From CS4-C045 sp964347545 (GTDB lineage: Bacteria; Planctomycetota; Planctomycetia; Pirellulales; UBA7805), in NCBI GenBank assembly GCA_964347545.1, contig CAYFZZ010000325.1, positions 1 to 10,497 of the forward strand: 10,497 bases of DNA, written 5' to 3'. The notes below the pieces were generated by a model. It saw only the letters and a list, made by a program, of their open reading frames with translations. It was not told the DNA's origin and did not search any database. The position numbers were made by a program, and so were the translations under genes. This document shows, piece after piece, positions 6,441 to 10,497 of the stretch; position 1 is the stretch's first letter; each line of letters begins with the position of its first letter.

Positions 6441-7406
6441 ATGAGCCCCTTGATTATTATTCTGGCTGGCTTCATTGGCGTCACCGCTCTGGTAGGCGGT
6501 GTCGCCGCCATGTTTCTGGGCAACCACGAGGCCAAGCTGGAAGACCGGCTGGCCCAGCTGACCAGTGGCAAGCGCACCCCGACCGCTCAGGAAAGTGTCC
6601 TGAAAGCGGGCGCCCTGGAGGCGTTCCACAGCAGTGGCGGGATCGTGCAGAACTTCATGGCCAAGCTGGGGCGATTTCGCCTCCTCTTTCAACAGGCCGG
6701 CACGTCCCTGACCCCGGAACAATTCCTGATCATGTCCGCAGCCCTGGGGCTGGGCGGCGCCGTCGTGGTGCTCGCCTCCGGCCTCCATCCGGGCTTGATC
6801 CCCTTCGCCACCGCCGGCGGCGGCTGCCTGCCGCTGATGTGGCTCCTGTGGCGGCGCAAGAAACGCTTCAAAAAATTCGCTTCCCAGCTGCCGGGTGCGT
6901 TGGAATTGATCGCCCGCGCCTTGCGGGCTGGTCACAGCCTGTCGGCCGGCTTTCAGCTGGTGGGCCAGGAAGTCAGCGAGCCGCTGGGGACGGAATTCGC
7001 CCAGGTGTTTGAAGAGCAGAATCTGGGGATTCCCCTGGACGAGGCCCTCCGCGGCATGACCGATCGCATTCCGAACCTGGACCTGAAATTCTTCGTGACC
7101 GCGATCATCCTCCAGCGGCAAACGGGGGGTGACCTGGCCGAAATCCTGGACAAGATCGGGCACCTGATTCGCGAGCGGTTCAACATCTGGGGACAGATTC
7201 AGGCCCTCACCGGCGAAGGCCGCCTCTCGGGCGTCGTCCTCATGGGCTTGCCACCCCTCCTGTTCCTGGCCGCGTACAAGCTGAATCCGGACTACGTGAT
7301 GGTCCTCTTCACCGATCCGATGGGCCGGAAAATGATGCTGGTCGCCGTGGTGATGCAAGTCATCGGGGCCTTCGTGATCAAGAAAATCGTGAACATCAAG
7401 GTGTAA
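6441..7406 (+). CDS. tadB: Tad pilus inner-membrane platform protein TadB
   Basis: TadB is one of two GspF-type polytopic proteins that form the inner-membrane platform on which CpaF acts. The protein has 321 residues, normal for the family. It has an N-terminal hydrophobic helix (about 3-25), a charged linker, helices at about 95-114 and 117-137, a cytoplasmic T2SSF domain (about 147-273) and helices at about 262-279 and 297-315. Signature stretches are LPGALELIARALRAGHSLSAG (150-170, slightly divergent), QRQTGGDLAEILDKIG (225-240), IRERFNIW (243-250) and ALTGEGRLSG (255-264). AGAGGA at 6422-6427 lies 13 bases before the ATG, rather far for an RBS, and a hairpin precedes it. tadC follows seven bases after the stop, so the two are almost certainly co-transcribed and probably translationally coupled. 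Confidence 0.94.
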   Translation: MSPLIIILAGFIGVTALVGGVAAMFLGNHEAKLEDRLAQLTSGKRTPTAQESVLKAGALEAFHSSGGIVQNFMAKLGRFRLLFQQAGTSLTPEQFLIMSAALGLGGAVVVLASGLHPGLIPFATAGGGCLPLMWLLWRRKKRFKKFASQLPGALELIARALRAGHSLSAGFQLVGQEVSEPLGTEFAQVFEEQNLGIPLDEALRGMTDRIPNLDLKFFVTAIILQRQTGGDLAEILDKIGHLIRERFNIWGQIQALTGEGRLSGVVLMGLPPLLFLAAYKLNPDYVMVLFTDPMGRKMMLVAVVMQVIGAFVIKKIVNIKV

Positions 7407-7413
7407 CAGAGCC

Positions 7414-8370
7414 GTGCTACTCGCTGACCTGATAAGCTTCAAAACGATTTTTCCCTTCGCCATCTTCGGACTGTTTGCCGCCGCCGCCTGGTGGCTGTTG
7501 GAGATGTTCGCGGGCCAGAAACCCCGCGCCGAAGAACGGCTGGATTACCTGAAACATCCCGGCCGCCGACGCCAGCCAGAAGGGGCCAAGGAGACCAGCA
7601 AGGTCAGCAAGGTCCTGGAAAAAACCACCACCCTGGCCAAACCGCTGGCGCCGACGAAAGCGGAGGATATCAGCAAGCAGAGACAGTTCCTGGTCCAGGC
7701 CGGCTTCCGCGGGGAAACGGCACCCGCCATCTACAACGGCTGCCGCTTCATCGGCCTGACGGCCGGACTGCTCCTCTGCGGCGGCCCCCTCACCCTGCTC
7801 TCCGGGGCCAACCAGACCACGCTCATGATCGCCGGCGGCGTCGCCTGCGCCCTGTTCTATCTGCCCACCCTGGTGGTCATGCTGTTCACCAAGCATCGCC
7901 AGGACGGCATTTTCTACGGACTGCCCGACGCCCTGGACTTGATGGTGGTCTGCGTCGAAGCCGGTTTGGGGCTGGACCAGGCCATGCGGAAAGTCGCCGA
8001 AGAGATGCAAAACAATTTTCCCATCATCGCCGAGGAGTTCGGGCTGGCGAATTTGCAGCTACAAATGGGACGGTCGCGGGCCGAAGTCCTCCAGGAATTG
8101 GCCAACCGCACCGGCGTCGAGGACCTCCGCAGCCTGGCCGCGATCCTGATCCAAGCCGACAAGTTTGGCTCGAGCATCGCGCAGGCCTTGCGGGTCCAAA
8201 GCGATTCGATGCGGACCCGCCGCCGACAACTGGCGGAAGAAAAAGCCGCCAAGACCGCCGTCAAACTGATCTTTCCCCTGGTGATGTTCATCTTCCCAGG
8301 CATCTTCGTGGTCCTCGTCGGACCGGCGGCCATCCAGATGGTCCGAGAACTGTTCACGAAGATGAACTAG
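7414..8370 (+). CDS. tadC: Tad pilus inner-membrane platform protein TadC
   Basis: TadC is the second GspF-like platform protein and is thought to pair with TadB. The 318-residue product has a helix at about 12-33, a basic hydrophilic linker (about 34-90), helices at about 108-132 and 135-158, a T2SSF domain (about 170-290) and a final helix at about 284-310. Recognisable TadC stretches are LPDALDLMVVCVEAGLGLDQA (170-190, core), AEEFGLANLQLQMGRSRAEV (206-225), LANRTGVEDLRSL (229-241), IQADKFGSSIAQALR (246-260) and EEKAAKTAVKLIFPLVMF (275-292). The start is GTG, seven bases after the tadB stop. A usable RBS, AAGGTG at 7398-7403, lies inside the last tadB codons and the stop follows it, which favours coupling. 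The next gene starts 233 bases downstream, so the cpaF-tadB-tadC unit may end here or continue at lower level. Confidence 0.93.
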   Translation: MLLADLISFKTIFPFAIFGLFAAAAWWLLEMFAGQKPRAEERLDYLKHPGRRRQPEGAKETSKVSKVLEKTTTLAKPLAPTKAEDISKQRQFLVQAGFRGETAPAIYNGCRFIGLTAGLLLCGGPLTLLSGANQTTLMIAGGVACALFYLPTLVVMLFTKHRQDGIFYGLPDALDLMVVCVEAGLGLDQAMRKVAEEMQNNFPIIAEEFGLANLQLQMGRSRAEVLQELANRTGVEDLRSLAAILIQADKFGSSIAQALRVQSDSMRTRRRQLAEEKAAKTAVKLIFPLVMFIFPGIFVVLVGPAAIQMVRELFTKMN

Positions 8371-8552
8371 CCCGGCGGACCGCCGCTGGTAATCTCTGCC
8401 GGTCCGGTTGGCTTTGCCGGCGTCCAGCAAAATTTGATGGCATCCCGGCTTAGTTCATGCTGGCGTCCATCCGATAAACGATTTAGAGCCCGGACTTGGG
8501 GTCCAGCCAGCAGCTCATCCCTGCCCCGGAACCCCACCCCACAGAGAGCCTA

Positions 8553-8572
8553 ACGCCGATCCCGCTCGGCGT
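8553..8572 (+). other. Stem-loop ahead of the RBS of the exported-protein gene
   Basis: ACGCCGA (8553-8559) and TCGGCGT (8566-8572) form a perfect 7-bp stem with the loop TCCCGC. It ends ten bases before the Shine-Dalgarno stretch. The loop and closing pairs (GA-TCCCGC-TC) closely match those of the hairpin at 9154-9173 before the next gene. Confidence 0.6.
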
Positions 8573-8582
8573 CACCGATCAC

Positions 8583-8596
8583 GGAGGAAAGGGAGG
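8583..8596 (+). promoter_or_regulatory. Double Shine-Dalgarno site that decides the start at 8604
   Basis: GGAGG at 8583-8587 and GGGAGG at 8591-8596 lie next to each other. The second leaves seven bases to the ATG at 8604, an ideal spacing. This is the strongest RBS in the window, and it shows that translation starts at 8604 and not at the upstream in-frame ATG at 8496. Confidence 0.85.
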
Positions 8597-8603
8597 CCCA
8601 GAT

Positions 8604-9152
8604 ATGCGTTTGATGGCAATGCTTGCAACGGTAGGGATGGCGGTCACTCTCTCCAGCTCGGCGTCCGCCGGTCCCCTGCACGCGATCGGCCGGGATGTGT
8701 CCACCTCGTATCACCGCAACAAGTGCTGGCCCCAGCCGTTCGTCTATCCGGACAACGCCGCCGTGCGAGCTCCCTTTGCCCGCATGGTGCACAACGGCTG
8801 GCGGATTCAAAACCTGGTCGCCAGTCACCACTTTACCGACGATGCCAGGTTGACCGAGGCCGGGCAACGCCACGTCCGCTGGATCGTGACCGAGGCTCCC
8901 CTGCGGCGGCGGACGATTTATGTGCAACAAGCCCCCACCCCCGAGCTGACCGAAGCCCGGCTGGCCTCGGCCCGCAGCCTCGCGGAACGTTTCGCCCTGG
9001 ATCAGGAAATGGTCCAGGTCCAGCCCACCCCGATTACGGCCCGCGGCTGGCCCGCCGACTACGTGGATGCGATCAACGTGAAATTCTTTGAAAGCACTCC
9101 CGATCCGCGGATCCGCGAAGATGATGCTGCCTTCCAGGGGGGGAGCAATTAG
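8604..9152 (+). CDS. Small exported protein in the Tad locus, possible degenerate OmpA-like domain
   Basis: The 182-residue product starts with a signal peptide (MRLMAMLATVGMAVTLSSSASA) with likely cleavage near 22-23, so it acts outside the cytoplasm. Mature features are RNKCWPQPFVYPD (38-50, the only cysteine, Cys41), APFARMVHNGWR (56-67), HHFTDDARLTEAGQRHVRW (75-93), RRRTIYVQQ (101-109), a Glu/Ala/Arg-rich helix with TEARLASARSLAERF (116-130) and a VDAINVKFFE end (154-163). HHF-x-L-x-AGQ, then a beta strand, then an AR-rich helix, follows the order of an OmpA-C peptidoglycan-binding domain. The TD loop motif of classical members is missing, so this is a weak structural analogy. I believe similar proteins occur in planctomycetes near Tad genes but cannot confirm it. 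A strong RBS fixes the start. A TPR lipoprotein gene follows 42 bases later. The function is unknown; a periplasmic or wall-anchored Tad accessory is the best inference. Confidence 0.85.
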   Translation: MRLMAMLATVGMAVTLSSSASAGPLHAIGRDVSTSYHRNKCWPQPFVYPDNAAVRAPFARMVHNGWRIQNLVASHHFTDDARLTEAGQRHVRWIVTEAPLRRRTIYVQQAPTPELTEARLASARSLAERFALDQEMVQVQPTPITARGWPADYVDAINVKFFESTPDPRIREDDAAFQGGSN

Positions 9153-9153
9153 C

Positions 9154-9173
9154 GGCCGGATTCCGCTCCGGCC
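9154..9173 (+). other. Stem-loop between the exported-protein and TPR lipoprotein genes
   Basis: GGCCGGA (9154-9160) and TCCGGCC (9167-9173) form a perfect 7-bp stem with the loop TTCCGC. It starts two bases after the stop codon of the upstream gene and ends eight bases before the AAGGAG RBS (9182-9187) of the next. There is no T-run, so a processing, stability or translational role fits better than termination. Confidence 0.6.
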
Positions 9174-9194
9174 AGGTAACCAAGGAGTCGTACC

Positions 9195-10163
9195 GTGCGA
9201 AAGGATTCGCTCGCCGCCACCGCGCTCGCCGCGCTCCTCCTCCTGCCCGGCTGCGCCTGGATCTCCAAGTCGTCGTCTTCCGCCTCCAGCGGGATGACCC
9301 CCGATCAGGCGGCGGCGATGTTGAGCGGGTTGGGCAGCACGCCGCACAACAGCCAACGCTCGCTGTGGCAAAAGATGACCAGCCCGGTGACCGAATCGGC
9401 AGTGGTTCAACAGGTCTCCGGCGGCCTCCAGCAGGGGGCGGGCAAAATCGGCTCGCTGCTGGCCCTCCAGCCACAGCGAAAACCGGCCGTCGACCCGCTC
9501 AGCCTGGCGCGGAAACCCGATCCGTCCGATCCCAAACTGCAAACCTCCCTGGCGGTCATAGCCGAAAACGGGGGACGCCCCCAGCAGGCCATCGAACACC
9601 TGGAAAAAGCCCTCGCGCAAGATCCCCACCACCTCCCGGCCCTCCTCGCCTACGGCCACCTCCTGGACCGGCAGGGGCGTCTGACCGAGGCGCTGGACAA
9701 GTACCGACGGGCCGTCCAACACCATCCCCGCTCGCCCCAGGCACTCAACGACCTGGGCCTCTGCCTGGCCCGCCAGGGACAACTGCGCGAGGCCTTGCAG
9801 CCGCTGGAGCGGGCGGTGGCCCTCCAACCCCGGAAGGCCCTCTACCGGAACAACACGGCCACGGTCCTGGCCGAACTGGGCCGCGCCGATCAGGCCCTGG
9901 CGCACCTCCAGGCCGTCCATCCCCTGCCGGTGGCGCATTACAACCTCGGTACGCTCCTGCATCGCCGCGGAGCGTTGCCGGAAGCGGCCCACCACTTTGC
10001 CCAAGCCGCGGCCCTCGATCCGTCCTTCACCGCGGCCCGCCAGCTGGCCAGCCGGCTGAGCGGCCAGCTGCACCCCTCGATCCCCGCCTCCTACACACCC
10101 GTCGGGCTGCCCGCCACGCGGGGACCAGCGCACGGGTCGACCCCCGTGGCAGGAACCCGCTAG
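9195..10163 (+). CDS. TPR-repeat lipoprotein, TadD-like
   Basis: The 322-residue protein begins with a lipoprotein signal (MRKDSLAATALAALLLLPGC). LPGC at 17-20 is the lipobox and Cys20 the predicted lipidated residue. A Ser-rich linker follows, then a stretch of about 80 residues without a recognised domain. About five tetratricopeptide repeats span 112-277. Clear copies are GGRPQQAIEHLEKALAQDP (126-144), RQGRLTEALDKYRRAVQHHP (159-178) and RQGQLREALQPLERAVALQP (193-212). TadD proteins of Tad systems are TPR lipoproteins, thought to help place the outer-membrane secretin, so this is the likely role. Identity is inferred from architecture and position. The last 35 residues are Pro/Gly/Thr-rich and look disordered. 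The start is GTG with RBS AAGGAG (9182-9187), seven bases upstream. It probably shares a transcript with the exported-protein gene. Confidence 0.88.
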   Translation: MRKDSLAATALAALLLLPGCAWISKSSSSASSGMTPDQAAAMLSGLGSTPHNSQRSLWQKMTSPVTESAVVQQVSGGLQQGAGKIGSLLALQPQRKPAVDPLSLARKPDPSDPKLQTSLAVIAENGGRPQQAIEHLEKALAQDPHHLPALLAYGHLLDRQGRLTEALDKYRRAVQHHPRSPQALNDLGLCLARQGQLREALQPLERAVALQPRKALYRNNTATVLAELGRADQALAHLQAVHPLPVAHYNLGTLLHRRGALPEAAHHFAQAAALDPSFTAARQLASRLSGQLHPSIPASYTPVGLPATRGPAHGSTPVAGTR

Positions 10164-10195
10164 CGGCAGAGCGCCTTCCTCGCGGGAGGCCGCAG

Positions 10196-10230
10196 AGGGC
10201 CGTGCAGGTTCAGACCTGACCCGTGGCCCT
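10196..10230 (+). terminator. Two-part stem-loop after the TPR gene
   Basis: AGGGCC (10196-10201) pairs with GGCCCT (10225-10230). Inside, CAGGT (10205-10209) pairs with ACCTG (10214-10218) around the loop TCAG. It lies 33 bases after the stop codon. TTCCTCC follows rather than a T-run, so any termination would be non-canonical. Confidence 0.4.
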
Positions 10231-10257
10231 TCCTCCAGGATGGCCCCGTTGGTTTTC

Positions 10258-10287
10258 TGAGCGGTCCCGACGCGCCGGGACCGCTCA
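10258..10287. terminator. Perfect 12-bp stem-loop after the TPR gene
   Basis: TGAGCGGTCCCG (10258-10269) and CGGGACCGCTCA (10276-10287) are perfect reverse complements around the loop ACGCGC. This is the strongest hairpin in the window, and its place 95 bases after the last stop codon suits a terminator. No T-run follows on the plus strand. On the minus strand the bases after the stem are A-rich (GAAAACC), so it is also not canonical there. Confidence 0.5.
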
Positions 10288-10354
10288 TGGGAAAGCACCA
10301 AAATGTCCTTCCCAGCGTGGCGCCTCTGCGTGAAACACCCATTCGAACAAAAGA

Positions 10355-10371
10355 TCGCAAAGGTCGCAAAG
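10355..10371. repeat. Direct repeat TCGCAAAG, 9-base period
   Basis: TCGCAAAG occurs at 10355-10362 and 10364-10371, one base apart. It lies in a stretch that on the minus strand reads as CTTTGCGACCTTTGCGA, followed farther on by TTTCACGCAGAGGCGC. From memory, such strings recur between genes in many environmental bacterial genomes. That cannot be checked here. Confidence 0.5.
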
Positions 10372-10413
10372 AAGCAGGACAAAGCCGACCGCGGGTGGCA
10401 AACGCTGGCCCTA

Positions 10414-10448
10414 TAGCCCCTAACTCCTCGCCCCTAGCCCCTCCCTCC
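10414..10448. repeat. C-rich heptanucleotide tandem array
   Basis: Five consecutive seven-base units read TAGCCCC, TAACTCC, TCGCCCC, TAGCCCC and TCCCTCC. The register is exact with no gaps, and units 1 and 4 are identical. This resembles the short tandemly repeated heptanucleotide sequences described in cyanobacteria, and the minus strand is similar to a telomere-like G-rich repeat. Confidence 0.7.
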
Positions 10449-10455
10449 CATTTGT

Positions 10456-10483
10456 TTCGGATTGCGAAATTCGGATTTCGGAT
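10456..10483. repeat. TTCGGAT heptanucleotide tandem array
   Basis: TTCGGAT occurs at 10456-10462, 10470-10476 and 10477-10483. The unit between (TGCGAAA, 10463-10469) is degenerate but keeps the seven-base register. TTTCG (10455-10459) and CGAAA (10465-10469) also form a small inverted repeat. The array lies seven bases after the C-rich array of the same period. Confidence 0.7.
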
Positions 10484-10497
10484 TTTCCTCCGCCAGG

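Larger units (their letters stand above)
8371..8603 (+). other. Gap between tadC and the exported-protein gene
   Basis: These 233 bases contain no supported gene. An in-frame ATG at 8496 would add 36 residues to the next protein but lacks an RBS and would bury the signal peptide. CGGCGGACCGCCG at 8373-8385 is a small inverted repeat directly after the tadC stop. GCCGG (8398-8402) can pair with CCGGC (8417-8421). Neither is followed by a T-run. I see no promoter with both boxes. A perfect stem-loop at 8553-8572 and a strong RBS at 8583-8596 are listed separately. Confidence 0.5.
10164..10497. other. Terminal intergenic region with stem-loops and short tandem arrays
   Basis: The 334 bases after the TPR gene hold no supported gene. 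Two stem-loops come first (10196-10230 and 10258-10287). From about 10290 on, base composition changes from GC-rich to mixed and short repeats appear: a duplicated TCGCAAAG at 10355-10371, a 7-base period C-rich array at 10414-10448 and a 7-base period TTCGGAT array at 10456-10483. The edge of the window cuts the region. Confidence 0.6.

Noticed and set aside
8496..8603. 36-residue N-terminal extension of the exported protein
   Set aside because: ATG 8496 has no RBS and would place a polar stretch before the signal peptide. ATG 8604 has the best RBS in the window.
8550..10382. 610-residue open frame on the minus strand across the exported-protein and TPR genes
   Set aside because: The plus strand has a signal peptide, a lipobox, TPR repeats and good RBS sites in two separate genes. 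The minus frame shows none of these and is a GC-driven shadow.
10355..10486. CRISPR array at the window end
   Set aside because: Units are 7-9 bases long and directly adjacent. There are no 24-40 base repeats with unique spacers and no cas genes.

Overview
This is a GC-rich window with chromosomal-type gene content. The best guess for its source is a member of the Planctomycetota, possibly order Pirellulales. The grounds are the Tad gene set, the exported protein next to it, GTG starts, weak Shine-Dalgarno sites on several genes and long antisense shadow frames. No marker gene fixes the taxon, so this is an inference. There are no rRNA, tRNA, CRISPR, phage or insertion-sequence genes.

Layout. 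Bases 3-89 look like the last codons of an upstream gene. A structured leader (90-392) precedes glmS (393-2273), the enzyme that starts amino-sugar synthesis. A family 2 glycosyltransferase of the Alg5/polyprenyl-phosphate type (2323-3288, minus strand) converges on glmS. It diverges from a multi-pass membrane protein with GT-C-like layout (3350-4987). The two may form a lipid-linked sugar donor and acceptor pair.

From 5047 on, all genes are on the plus strand. They make up part of a Tad (Flp-type) secretion/pilus locus: the ATPase cpaF/tadA, the inner-membrane platform proteins tadB and tadC, a small exported protein with a possible degenerate OmpA-like domain, and a TPR lipoprotein resembling the pilotin-like TadD. 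CpaF would power assembly, TadB and TadC would form the platform, and the last two proteins would act beyond the inner membrane. The pilin, secretin, CpaB, TadZ/CpaE, prepilin peptidase and TadE/F are absent here, so the locus is split or continues outside the window.

The gaps before tadB, the exported protein and the TPR gene each carry a compact stem-loop just upstream of the ribosome binding site. After the last gene, 334 bases hold two stem-loops and then three short tandem arrays, one of 9-base and two of 7-base period. I see no clearly new system. The items most worth a second look are the exported OmpA-like protein in the Tad locus, the glycosyltransferase/GT-C pair, the heptanucleotide arrays and the recurring pre-RBS hairpins.
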